DNA of 64,000 bases from Acanthaster planci (GCF_001949145.1 NW_019091416.1:731728-795727); one strand, 5' to 3'; positions 49,783 through 62,291 are shown, counted from the stretch's first letter. Notes: generated from the sequence alone by a model not told the origin. Made by a program: numbers and translations.

Positions 49783-51149
49783 GTGGACAGAACTTGTAGA
49801 ATTTCTCTTCATCTTAAGGTCAAAGGGGGGGGGGTGGAACAGTACTTTGCATGGGTGTATACCTTATTCATTAACTGCTTGGATCAAACATTTTCTTGGA
49901 TCAAAGCAGGTCAGAAACGTTCAACCAAAGAAACTGAGTGCAATACTGGCATTTGCTCACCGATCAATATGAGAAAATCAACAGTTTGAAGTCAAAGTCA
50001 CGGATGTACAGATAAGTGTTTTAGTTTGTTGTTTTGGCACAATTTGATAGAGTAGCATTGCACCATTTTTACTGTAGATGTGTGAGTTTAGGGGTGGAAC
50101 GAGTTCAAAGCAGCACAAACTGCACTGATGCAGTGCAATCATGATTTCCCAGGTTTTAATGACTGCCTATGTACATGTACGTGCTCAATTGAAAATGAAA
50201 TAACATATGGGTGATTGCATTTTTACATCAAAAATTAAATTTCACATCTCATTTACAACATAATGCATTTTAAGGAATTTAGGACAAAGTGTTTCAAAGG
50301 AGATTTCTCAAATTTTCAGAATTGTACAGGAAGTTTACCTACAAACAATACGTGTATTTGGAAAATTCTGATCCAACCCCTCAACTTTTTCTCAATTTTT
50401 TTTGATACAGAACATTTTTGAGGGCAACTGTTCATGGTGAGGATAGAAGGCATGTTAAATTTATATCTACAATTTTACACAGATAGTTCCTTGTATTTAG
50501 GCAAAAAAAACATGGTTACGCAATGCTGCAGATTCTCAACTGAAAGGTAAAGTATATTAACTGGTTGACATTACACAGTTGCAATAATTCATTTGTTATT
50601 TTTTGGTCATGTTTTATTTGTGTATTTTACCTCATAAAATTTTATCTCTGGGAAGATGAAGATGAATGCTGTTTTTATGTGAAGCATTAATACGCATGTG
50701 TATATAGTTTTGTTTGTTAGGTTTGTTACATTACCAAATATTTTCAAGAGTGGTGAAATAAGACAGTATTATGGTTTTAACATTTGGAGCTTTTAAGTTT
50801 CATCAAACTGGAAATGCTGGGTCATATGTAATCAAGTAGAAATAAACTATAGTCTCCTAGGATGTGTACATGTAATTGAAAGATAAGGGAGCTTTTGGGT
50901 TAAACCACAAGGTACGGTTTTGGTCACAGTGCATCCTAATGGGAAAAAAAGATGATTTCTTAACAATTTTTACAACATACACGTACGGTGTAAATCTTAT
51001 CTTTATTTACTGAACAGGTTTTACAGTGGACAGTATACGTGTAGTTCTCTTCTCTAATCAGTGGATATGTCTACGATTGTTATGTGAAATTTTTACGTGT
51101 GTATGTACATGCATCCTTTTTAGATGTTTTAGGGAAAGCTCTAGTTTTC

Positions 51150-51151
51150 AA

Positions 51152-51182
<31 letters not shown>

Positions 51183-51185
51183 ATA
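51150..51185. repeat. AATA microsatellite
   Basis: About nine tandem ATAA units. Confidence 0.97.
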
Positions 51186-53019
51186 CATGTAGTTGTTTGT
51201 TCAAAGGCTAATAAAGGCTTGCTTGTTTCTGTGTAAATTGTTTCAGTTCTTGTGGAACTAAGAAGTTTTCATTCCCTGAGAATAATCTCTTTTCTGGTGG
51301 TATTGCTCTAGATTTTCCTCAAACGTTTTGACCAGTTTTCTTTGATTGTCTTCAGGAGAGAGCAAAAGAGGACAGCAACAAAGGACAACATAAATCAAAC
51401 AAGTCTGATTAACAAGAGTGGATGAGGTTGGGGCAAAAACCTGGGCAATGGAGACCTCCCCCCCCAAAAAAAATGGCTACAAACGATGGCTACGTGCACT
51501 ATTTGGCATGCACAAGGGTTTATCCACTACGAACACAGGGGGAGAGTTCCCCTCGTTTCCTGTGTTTTCTCCGAATGACAATCTACATTCAGAATTCGCA
51601 TCTTGGCATGAACAGAAAAAAAAGCACTTTTTAGCTCTTTATAGTTGATTTCTGAAGACAAACCACACTGCGTTTGATTTGGATGCTTCCATATTTATTC
51701 GAACAGATAAAATCAGAGAAAACATTTTTTCCTTAAAGGTGCTCTTTAATTTTTTCCCCCTCCCTAAAAATCCCCAGATTGCCACCCCCCGGTAATTTTT
51801 GTTCTCGAACCTTGAATAAGCACCCGATACCCCTCTTACTTGGGAAAAAACTGCCGTTGATATATGTATGCAAAATATTACTCTTGCTTTCAACGGCAAA
51901 TCGGTGAAAGTTAATCAGCTGGGTATTGGCTTGTAGCCAGATTTTTGGCCACCATCATTGGGGAATTCCCTTTTTTGCTGCAGCTACAGCGCGAGTGGTG
52001 AGAAATCCTTTCTGCGAGTGGGCTGACGTGACATGATGCCCAGGAAGGACCAGCTTGCGTACGCGTGCTAGCTGTCAGTGGCTTTCAAGGCAAAACCACA
52101 CCTACTAAGTGAATGACACCACGGTGACACCGACAGTGATTATGGACCAAATTTTCGTGGAGTTCAAGTCTCATTTTGGTTAAATTTGTTCAGCAGCCGA
52201 TCGATGACACTGTAGTAGGAGTTTGGAGAATCTGCTGTATGCATGATACGGTAAGGAAAGACGGCTGTGTACATGTACATTACTACACAAATTTGCAGAA
52301 GGAAGCTGCACGGGGATCGTATATTTGGGCATCCCCCCAGGTTTTTTTTTCATTTTAATCTGGTCAGTCGCCCCCAAAAGACCCAAGAAAATGCTCTCTT
52401 TATTTTGTGCTGACCCTATTTTTTTAAATACCGAATTGTAAATTGTGGGGAAGTGTGACTTTCTTACCAGTTGATAAACCAGCCGTGCAAATAAAGTTTC
52501 CCTTTAACTCAAAACCTTGCCCTCTTTCAACAAAATCAACACTACAGTCATTGAGAATGATGTCGCAGTCATCTACTAAGGTAAATCTAATCTTGGAATG
52601 TCGGTCTCCCTGCTGTTATAGGAACGGAGTCCCCAAATATGTGGTACAACCCCTAGCCCAGCTGCACTCACGGCACCATCATCATGATCATGATTTCAGC
52701 AGCAGCTGGTTAGGTGTTGTTTTTCAAGCTGATTAAAGCTTTTTTAATCTTACATGCATCAGTTGCACACAGCAGTGGCGTGGGGCTGAGGGATGATATC
52801 CTACTTGTCCTCATTCATTCAGTTATCGCCTGCAATCCTGGGAGAATCTGGAAACTTACACATGAGATTTAACATGCTTAGGGGAAGCAGTTAATACACG
52901 TTAAAGATGCACTCCGCCTACCGTGGATTTAAATTTTGTGCTGTTCTTCAGTTTCATTGCTGCTCAGAACATGTACATGGGCTATTGGAAAGTTAAACCA
53001 GTGAAACGGTACACTAACC

Positions 53020-53080
53020 CCAACAGTCCCAAATCCTCCAATTTCAATATGATTTTACATACACCCTCGGGGGGTTAGGG
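53020..53080 (-). repeat. Dispersed repeat family 1, copy 4 (inverted)
   Basis: On the minus strand this reads CGAGGGTGTATGTAAAATCA followed by GAAATTGGAGGATTTGGGAC, very close to copy 1. It lies about 110 bp upstream of the first coding exon of BTB gene D. Confidence 0.78.
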
Positions 53081-53190
53081 CTAATATTTGAAAGTGTTTT
53101 GATTCATCAAATTGCAGGGTCTGAGCAATCAGCACCTCATCAGTGAGCTGTGATATGGCATTTAATCAGCTTTTCCCATACAGGGCTTTC

Positions 53191-55697
53191 ATGAGCCCAC
53201 GTCGTGACTGGCTTGATTCGGACTCGGAGGAAGACAATCTTGTTGAGGTGCTTTGTCGCAGGCAACTTCTATCTCACATGCTGAGAAACTCTCTCTGGCC
53301 CCAAACGCATGTAAGTATAAAGGCCACCATTACTCTACAGTGCTGAAGGAGGGGAAGATTGTCAGACATAACATATTTTTTTTAATTATTTGCTTATTTA
53401 TTAGATCATTTCACATATTGACAATACATCTACACAGTTGGCTGCAACAAAAAATCATTTAGATTATTACAAATTCTTTGCATAAACAAGCATTAAATTA
53501 AATAAAAAATTGAAACAAAAGACAAATATACGAATAGAGAATTTATAATGCCCAAAAAAAATCTGCTTGGATTGTGATCTTCCCTGAAAAGCTAGAAAGC
53601 TCATCTAGAGGCCCTCCAAATACAGTTTGTAGATAATTACAGTCTCAGAAAAACAAGAGGAACAACACCGACAATAGCCTCTGAAAGACAAAAGCAACGA
53701 CAAACACGGAGAGAATCAGCAAAAGTGAACATTTCATGGTCAGATAAACACACAAAACAGAGAGGAAATAGACTACATGCAAAGCAAAGATAAAGTTAGA
53801 AAATATTCCTTCTGAGACTTCTCTCAAATCGAAACATACCCATTTTTATTTATGAATACAAACATCTTCTTTTTGCCATGATTTTCATTTTGTTTTTACT
53901 TTTTTTCCAAACTAATAATCCGTTCCAAACTTTTCAGGATCCATTTGTCAGAATTCTGGTTTGTAGTTTACATCCACTTAGAGTACATGAATATCAAAAA
54001 GGTCTAGCTTACCTTGCTCCATGGGCCAAGCTGACAAAATGTACTTCTAGAAACTGAGATCATATGTACTTTTACAGCCGGGAGCCCTACCTTTTTAGTG
54101 AAGTATTTTCTTGCTGGGAAATTATTAGAACAGATGTCAAAAATTTCCTGGTTCTTTATTTTTCTATCAGGAAGACTCACCTCAAGAGAGTTCTGCTACT
54201 GATGATGATCTTTCCAACCAAGACACTGATCTTTCACAACAGCTGGCATGCTACTTCAACAATACAAAGTTCAGTGATGTCAAATTCAAGGTGGGAGAAA
54301 ACATCTTCCACGCCCACAAGGTGATTCTTTGCTCTTGGAGTGATGCTCTTCGGGAGATGTTCATCAATTGTGGGAGGACATCGGCACCAGTTAGGCTAGG
54401 AGGTCATAATGAAGGAGCTAGCAATGATTATCTGTCCGAGGAGATTACCTTGGAAGAACCCACACAGAACACTCAGGTCTTTGCAGACTTCCTGAAGTTC
54501 ATGTACACTGAGACATTGGATCTGACCGAGAGAAATGTGTATCCACTCTTTGAGCTTGCCAAGAAGTATAAGGTCCAGGATCTCTCTGATGTCTGTCAGA
54601 CATTTCTGATGGAGAAGGTGTCTAATGACAAAGACGCTGCTCTTAGGATGATCAGTAAGGCTGAAAAGATTGGGATGACCGAGCTGTATGAACACTGCTT
54701 CAGTGTGCTTGAGAACAATTTTGAGTTTCTCCCTCGAGCCAGCCTGTTCAACATCTGCCCCAAATTGTTCCTAAGGCTTCTTGGAAGCTCAAAGCTGGTA
54801 GTACCCTCTGAAGCTAAGGTCTTGGCATGTGCTTGTGCTTGGTTAATGAACAAAGAGAACGTTGAGCACAGGACGTACACACAGCAGGTCCTTTCCCTGA
54901 TACGGTTTCCTCACACATCACCATCAGTACTTAAAGAGACCACTTCAATGCTATTTCAAAGTTCAAAGATATACCCAGCATTAAAACAGGCCCTTCAAAG
55001 AGTGCTGCCTGGGATATATGAGTGGAAGGTGCTGGCTCCTGACAATGTCTTCAGTAAACTACCCTACCATGTCCGGTTTGCTGCTTTCTCACGACACTAC
55101 ACTGAGCTACGTTACTACATCGGCAGTAGGTACTTGTACAATCAACTGAAGTTGCATGCAGTTCACTCCAAGCAACATCTTCGTCTAGGAGAGGGCAATG
55201 GGGCAAATGCCATTACCGTGAAAGTGGTGGGAGTATCTGCAAACAATGTCTGTGAAGAGCCACGAGAAGATACAAAGAACTGGTCACTTCAAGGTGTCAC
55301 CTTCTACGACAAAAACTCTGAGCAGTGGGGCATACGGTATCATCTTAAACCGAGATACACTCTTCCAATTGAGAATGCAAAAGGATGCTTAAGGTTTATA
55401 TTACTGACTGTATTAGAAGGCCAAGATACGGCCCATCCTATTGTTTGTACTTTGGAAGACAATATTCCAAACTTCGGGCAGGACCAAAAATTCACTGTCA
55501 CCCTCTCTCCACAGCTCCTGAAACTAAAAAAGCAGCCAGTCGAAGTGGAAGTCAGTGTCACCATCTACATGAAATTAAGGTACAGGAATATGAGGAATGT
55601 CAGATTACACATGCCAGCAGATATTGTCAAGAGGCACCAGAAGCATCAAGGTGAGCAAAAAATGAAGGATAAGCCCTGTGGCAACTCAGCAGTGTGA
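53191..55697 (+). CDS. BTB-BACK protein with TRAF-like C-terminus, BTBD17-like (gene D), 548 aa
   Basis: Exons are 53191-53310 (40 codons, MSPRRDWLDSDSEEDNLVEV onward, ending at CAT|GTAAGT) and 54171-55697 (TATCAG|GAAGAC), joined at phase 0. The leader is acidic and continues after the splice (SSATDDDLSNQDTD). BTB starts near residue 72 (KFSDVKFKVG, FHAHKVILCSWSDAL). BACK shows SSKLVVPSEAKVLACACAWL and SLIRFPHTS. The C-terminal module has NWSLQGVTFYDKNSEQWGIR and a basic tail (RYRNMRNVRLHM...KRHQKHQ) the other copies lack. An in-frame ATG at 53155 could be used instead. I prefer 53191 because an acceptor-like CCATACAG ends seven bases before it, as in gene B. A consensus donor (AAG|GTGAGC) at 55651 could shorten or change the last 15 residues by splicing. 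Confidence 0.9.
53311..54170 (+). other. BTB gene D intron
   Basis: This 860-bp phase-0 intron lies between the acidic leader exon and the BTB exon. It is AT-rich with no recognised element. Confidence 0.85.
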
Positions 55698-55910
55698 CTG
55701 CCAGCTTCCAGAAACAATCTTCCCCATTTGTTCAAGGCCAAAATAACATACGGCTTCTTCCAAGACCTGAAATGTGATCCGTACTAGACAAATGGAGGCT
55801 TAAAATGTTCCAAAAACATCCAACTGGCATGACAAAATTCAAGCCCAATTTCGAAAGGCCTGGAAACTTGATAGTATCCAGGTTTTGGATCGGTTGGGAG
55901 CAGCGGAAGT

Positions 55911-56325
55911 AGCAAGTCAATTTTTGCAAGTCCAAGTCAAGTCGCAAATCATTTGAGCACAGGCCAAGTCAAGTCACTAGTCAGTTGCTTAAGTTAAAGT
56001 ATTTGTATCCAAGTACAAGTCAAGTTATGCGATGTGTGATTTCACGCCACTGCCAAGTGATTCAGGCATGGCCTTGTGGGTAGAAGTTGCAAGCCAAATA
56101 AAGTTTTATTCTGATTATTTTAAGACTGTAAGGCGTTAGTTAATAGGCCTAATTTAAAACTTTAATGGGTTTGATTGATTTGATTTTCTGAATTGCATTG
56201 GTAACATGTCAAAATGTGGAAGTCCAAGTCAAATTACAAGTCAAAAACTGCTAGTCACAAGTCAAGTTACGAGTCACAAAAATGGCAACTTGAGTCCGAC
56301 TTAAGCCAAGTGACTCAAGTCCACA
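55911..56325. repeat. AAGTC-type degenerate repeat array
   Basis: Words such as CAAGTCAAGTC, CAAGTCAC and GAGTCAC recur at irregular spacing in two clusters (55911-56030 and 56218-56325), separated by unrelated sequence that holds the AATAAA. It overlaps the likely 3' UTR of BTB gene D. Shorter relatives lie near 24762, 41521 and 60232. Confidence 0.8.
56097..56102 (+). terminator. Polyadenylation signal candidate of BTB gene D
   Basis: AATAAA about 400 bp after the gene D stop codon. If used, the 3' UTR includes part of the AAGTC repeat. Confidence 0.45.
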
Positions 56326-56808
56326 GGTCTGGTTTGGAGCGGGGTGGAAATCATAGATTTTCTAAAAATATGGACAATCTCATACATTAATTAGAGAGAG
56401 GTCTTTGGGGTAAAACTTATGATAGTCCTTTTTCTGAGATATTTGCTCTTTCACTTCAAAATATGTGTTACAGCAACTGACATATAGCTGCCCTTCTGGC
56501 TCTTGTTCAGAATGATAAAACTTGTCAAGTTTTACAGCAAGTCCCACTTCTGTGGACAGGTTTTAATCCATTGCTGACCATCTGTTGAATTTTTAAAACC
56601 CTATATTGCATAAAGGCCATTTCCTACTTCATTAAGAGGATGCTAAAGGGGAGCGAAGTTAATGTCACGAAACATTCAAAATGAAATCACCGGAGTTGAA
56701 AAACGTGAGACTTTTGGGAATTCACAGTGTGAATCATTTTCACAGCACAGACATTTGATGTAGTTGAGGTCACACTTTCATGTTCTTGTTCATTTTTTGC
56801 ATCAAGTA

Positions 56809-56836
56809 CCATGGAGGTAGAATTCTATCTCCATGC
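56809..56836. repeat. Imperfect CCATGGAGG palindrome
   Basis: CATGGAGGTAGAATTCTATC followed by TCCATG pairs with itself around GAATTC with one mismatched position per arm. It is related to the perfect palindromes at 3581-3610 and 34275-34294. Confidence 0.8.
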
Positions 56837-59800
56837 AAGTAAAAACCAGCCTTCAGGCTACAAACAAACGTACATGTACATTATGTTTACCAGGGAGGGG
56901 TTGCACCACAAGACTGTACTTAAACAATACAGACCAGCTGGGGGTCATCATTTGATGAATACAAACCACAAGTAACTGTGGAAAAGACAACTCATGAACT
57001 GCATGTGAGCCTCATGCATTGTCAAATTTTTTATTGAAATTCTATTTTTTTCAGAAACTGCATAATTTCTTCCCTAAAAAACTTTTTTCCTCTTAAAAGA
57101 GTGTACGATAAAATGATAAATCACGTGTAAAACAAAAGCTGTATGATACATTCTTGGCACACTGAAAACAAAAACAATAGCTCGTTATTCTTTACTGGAC
57201 AATTCGATCGAATACAGTGCTGTGCGATAATTTCTTATGTACCATATATCACTGCAACGCAACCTGAAAAAAAAAGTACTGATATATAAAATAACATAAA
57301 CAAAACCCTCATACAACTTTGATAAGAAAGCACCTAAGTGACTAAATGATCACCCCCCCCATTTCCATCAAAACCTTCCCCCCCCCTGACCTCATTCCAA
57401 CTCAGTAACAGGCTCTGTGCACTCAAGGATGCCCCGCCCCCTCCCTTATTCAAGTATGGAGCCATACCTAAATGTTGTTTAAGTACTGCTATATGTACAT
57501 TCTTCTCACAGTGAAGGGGGGGGGTTGGTGGATATGGTAGCCTCCAAACCCGTATGTACATGCACAAAGCACCTTTGCATTGCTTTAGCTCTAGATTATG
57601 CAGGCATTTTGCATGTTCACTTGTCTTTAACCCTAACCTTCTCCAGCCACACAGAATTAAACAGTAGTAAAGTATGTAATTCTGTGGGAATAGGTCTGGT
57701 AGGCCCGTAACAGCTGGCTTTTGCATTGGGTTTGGCATACCTCNAAAGTCCCATATGGGTGTTTAACTTTGTGTGAATGGGGAAGGTTAGGTCCAGCAAC
57801 CCTTGGGGGGTTAGGTTTAAAAAGAACACACAAATGTATGGTAACTGCGTTACAGTAGATGTTATGGAAATAGAGTCAGATAAGTGGCTCAAACAGATCA
57901 TGTCTTGCAATCTAGGCTGTATAACAAAACTTAAATGATACAGTTGAACACAGAAGGAGTTAGAACTCTGGCACATCGAAGTGCTCGATGAGCATCGCTG
58001 CCCGGTCAGACGAACAATAGTAAACATTCCAAAAATGCCGGATTACTGCCTGCAGCTTAGCCGGACAAGTGGGGCAGTAATGTGTAGCAATATTTGTGGT
58101 GTTTTCTTTGGAATTAACTACAACTTATCGCAGTGATCAGGAAATAGAAAAACATATCTAACATTAGATTTACTTTTGCCGAAGTGAATGTTTAAAAAGA
58201 TTTTGATGCACTTTTCCATTATCCATGCAATGTTTGTGATTTTATTTTGTCACTCCAAAACATCAGTTTTCAAAGTCTTTGTACAAATTTGACCAAGACT
58301 GGCTAATAACATGTTGACCACCATGAGACAGTTAAGTTCATGGAAAACAAAATGAGCTGTTTCATCACAAGATCACATAAAATATATTTTTGTCTATAAA
58401 TTCTGTGATAAAAATAATGTAAATTAAATCTTAAACACAACTTGGCTATTTATTCCCAGTATTAAGTCCAGAAGAAAGCGTTCGATAAGGGCAATAACTA
58501 CATATGAATACTTCGAGTACACAGCCTAATACGAACAACTGGGCATGCATTAAATTGGATGTTGGATCGTACCAAGCACCAACAATGGCACGAATATTCA
58601 GCTTTCTTTACTACAATACACAACGTTTTAAGGATGCAGATCACCAGCGAAAAATTGCAGCAATGATCATGGGGTACAAAGGGGTGTTATGATTGTGAAA
58701 CAGGTGGTGCGTATCAAGCATTAGCTGCGCTCTGGCTATGGACATACCGGGCATGCCAGAAAGCGGTACTTGTAATTGGCCAGATGTTATAGCCCAGGCA
58801 GGTCAAACTCCTTCTGTGTCCTTCCTCAATGGTTGAACTATGAAGTTTCTATTTAGAAGCAACTGCATTTCCCTAACTCTACAATAACCAATGGAAGCAT
58901 CCACAGGTATGTGATGTGTAAATAAATGGTTCCTGTTTAATCTTATTGAATTTGTGGACGTTAGGGGGCTTTTTGGAAAATAAATTACATTAACAGTCTG
59001 ATGAAGTCACTGCAAAAAGGCTCCTGCAGAAATCAAATGATTTTTGCATACACTATGCCAGGGGTGAGCTTCAAGAATACATGTATTTTGTAGTTGAAAA
59101 ATAGTTTTCATAGATTTGTAACTGATATTTAACCATATGTTAAGTCTATTATGGTATTTGAAGCGCTTTTTACCCTTAGTCTGACATACAGAACTGCTCA
59201 GAATTCTAGCAGAATTGTTATTTCAATCCCGTTTTTAACTTGCTTAGTGGAAAAGATAAAAAATGCTGTTAACATAGGCAAGCATAGATCAACATTAAGT
59301 CACTAGTCCTTATGTACAAAGGTTGGTGCACATGCACAGCAAATTAAAGGCAAAGAATTTTCAATACATGTATGAATGGGTCAGTTATTTCTTAGCCCAA
59401 ACAGTGTTGTCAAGGCTGGATATAAAAATTGAAGAATTCGGAGGAAATAGTTCAAACTTCTTTTTTAAATCTTTGGCATTCAAGCTACAAGAAGGAATTG
59501 ATTTAAAACTGGCAGAATCCTATCGCGAAAACAGATACATCAAGTTGTTAATTAGCAGTGAGCAATGAATATCAACCTCAAGGTCATGATTTGGGTTATT
59601 GTAGATTAATGAATCATGCATCTCAGTGGGTCAAATTTTAAGGGCAGTGGTTGGTGTTCATTCAAGCAAAAGAATTTGGGGTATTGCACCATGAATATCT
59701 GCACATGTGTAGACTTGTGGGTCTCTATGACGTCTTCGTTTCTGTTTGGATACATATCGAGACCGTGCGCTGTTACTTGCTTCGCGCCCTCTTGTGTCCA

Positions 59801-61513
59801 CTTATTACTATGAGTTCAGTACAGAAATCTTGACTTGACGAATCTGCCAACCATTTGTACACAGCAAATGGGCTCATCTACCGTAAGTGGTAGCAGCCAA
59901 TCACATTGCCGGACTTGTTTTTACGTCATTCATACAGGTATGAACAAGTCTACAAGTCTGACTACTTTGGTGGAAATTCCGTATACATTATGCAAGATCA
60001 TGTCATTCATATGCAATTATGAATAACTACATGTCACCTACAGGGGGTCCGATTGGCTTATCCATCAAGTCGGACTTACTGACTGGTGACGTATGACACA
60101 TTTTGTACAATAAAGGTTATCAAGTGAGGGCGCCTTGTAAGGGTTATGTGAGCTGCCGGGCTGAGCGCGACGACCATGTAGTATGTATACACGTACCAAC
60201 TAAAGGGATGGCTGACTAGGGAAGAGCAACCTAAGTCCGACTTGGACTTGATTCAAGTCTAGCACATGTGTGAAGATTTTCATCGCTCTATTTCTATTTG
60301 CCAATATGTCATAGTACACCACTCTGTAGCATATCAAGTGCAGTGTACTGGTGTCATGCCAGATTTTATGCCTTGGGCTACAGACAAACACCAACACCAG
60401 GGCTTGATCACGAGTCCAGTCACAACTAGGCAAGCAACGTGACTTCTCGTTGATGTCTTCATGTCCCCCAGAAGTTGCATCCATGCACGTACATCTCAGG
60501 GTCTGTTTGTTCCACACAGATCTGGTTTATAATCAGTGATCTGAAAGCAGGTTTGCAATATCAATTAGTGGAGTTCTGGTGTCAGTGAACCAACCTCGGA
60601 TCACTAATCACAACCTGGATCGCTTGAAACAAGCAGGCCCTAGGTAATGAGCTACACAGAGCTCTTGCCTTCAGTCTTCCACAAAATAAAAATTGTGGTG
60701 ACTTGTCCAAGACACACATGCCTGGCACTGATTTACTATATTCTAATTACTCTTGAAACAGCCTGGTCTGAACCCGGCCGCTGTTTCTTGTTGGCATCTA
60801 AGATATGTGAATATTGCTCAACCTCTAGGCAGAAACTAGGCAGAAGCAATTTCAGCTGTAAAAATAACACGGATACATTTCCTGTCGTTTCCTTTCAAAA
60901 ATATAAAAATTGGATAAAATTTTCTACTACATGTATTTCAAAAGGCTTATATCATTTTGCAAAGCTTTTTCAGTCTTCATATTACAAAAGATATAAAAAC
61001 TTATGTACAATTTCAATCAGTGAAAATGACAAAATTTTGAACCTTTTGAAGTACTCTTCATAAAAATTTTTCTATTTTTCTATCAAAGAATTCCATGTCT
61101 GTGTCATTACTAACAAAAAGGAGTAGCTTAAAAGTGTGATGGCAAATTAAGGACAAAAGCCCTTTTAACTTCTCAAGTTCAGTGATGTATTGTGGTACCG
61201 ACAGATTTGGGGCACTCTTTTGCCAGATAACTAAGCTATTGGTTTTCTGTCCATTGAAATAATGTGTCTCTCCTAGTTGTTTTTGATTGTAATGATGTGT
61301 TTGCAGGCCACAGAATTTCTCAGGAGCCATTGAAACCATAGCTGACATTGCCTTAGTCTTGGTTTCTAAGACCCCTTTGAAATGTTCCCTGAAACACTAC
61401 GGCACCTTGACACATGTAGCCTAACCAAACTGTAGAGGAAATCCAGGTCTATTATGTACACTGCCCTCTCCTTTATTTGAACTCCATGTTTTCAAAATAC
61501 CTTAACCCTAACC

Positions 61514-61558
61514 CTCCTCAATCCTTCACCTGTTGGAGGACTGAGGAGTGTTACGGTT
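61514..61558. repeat. Hairpin repeat, copy 2
   Basis: CCTCAATCCTTCACCTGTTG continues as GAGGACTGAGGAGTGTTACG, matching the copy at 46230-46274 over about 44 bp with three differences. Confidence 0.85.
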
Positions 61559-62291
61559 AGGAGACCATTCACAACAGCTCTCCTCAACCAATACTATCTA
61601 AACTACCATTTTTAGCTGCAATTTTATTTCAGCTCAAATTTTACAAGGGTTAAAAAAGTCTTTCTAAACCGACATAAACAGCCCATAAAAATTTATTCAT
61701 TGAGTATTTAACGCAATACACTGTACAATTTTTCATACGTTGCAGTTTTACAGACATTTGTAAAAGTTTGAAAACGCCAACGAAACATTAACTAAGGCAC
61801 AGGTTAAAAGTTTCTTCTTGTTTGCTTATGCACAGTCCCTCTTGGTTCTCAAAACAAATCTGGCAAGCGCATGCGCATTTCAAAATGGTACCACTACAGA
61901 TCTGATTTGGGACTTGCCAGTTGACTTAGACACGGCAAAAATCTTTTGGTCTAAGCTGTGCCGCTCTTCTGCTGTTACAAGTGGCAAGACCTGTCAAACT
62001 TTCAGCAGGAAGTTGGCGGTTGCTTGAAACGTTGACTTTTTTCCACGTCTAATTAAAATTTTGCACTATTCTTGGAATTTACACGGCAGAAGTTCGATGT
62101 TTGAAGCGGGCTCAAATGGGATGTGTGGATAATCACTATATCTTCTGTTGTCAACAGGGTGGTCCACTGTCAACTCAACTACATACAAAATTATTTGCCA
62201 AATCAAAAGACATAGTACACATTGTAAAAAAAAAAAAAATACCGCAAACCAATTTTCCGTGCTTTGTCATTACCACTGCAGTCCGTGTCCC

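Larger units (their letters stand above)
49783..53190. other. Region between BTB genes C and D, including the gene C 3' UTR
   Basis: No further gene was recognised. AATAAA occurs at 50841-50846 and within the AATA microsatellite near 51150-51185. The true polyadenylation site of gene C is uncertain. TACATGTA runs lie near 50171 and 52268, and dispersed repeat copy 4 at 53020-53080 near the start of gene D. Confidence 0.6.
55698..62291. other. Intergenic region right of the BTB cluster
   Basis: This 6.6 kb has no recognised gene. It contains the AAGTC repeat array, an imperfect CCATGGAGG palindrome at 56809-56836, G- and C-runs near 57352-57375 and 57516-57523, one undetermined base at 57744, a short AAGTC patch at 60232-60262, the hairpin repeat copy at 61514-61558 and an NRF1-like GCGCATGCGC near 61867. 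Minus-strand AATAAA hexamers at 61692-61697 and 61623-61628 may serve the gene ending at 62292. Confidence 0.55.

Noticed and set aside
57744-57744. Undetermined base (n)
   Set aside because: A sequencing ambiguity in intergenic DNA; no consequence for any gene model.
60647-61063. 138-codon plus-strand open frame
   Set aside because: Lysine/isoleucine-rich translation of AT-rich DNA with no recognisable domain.
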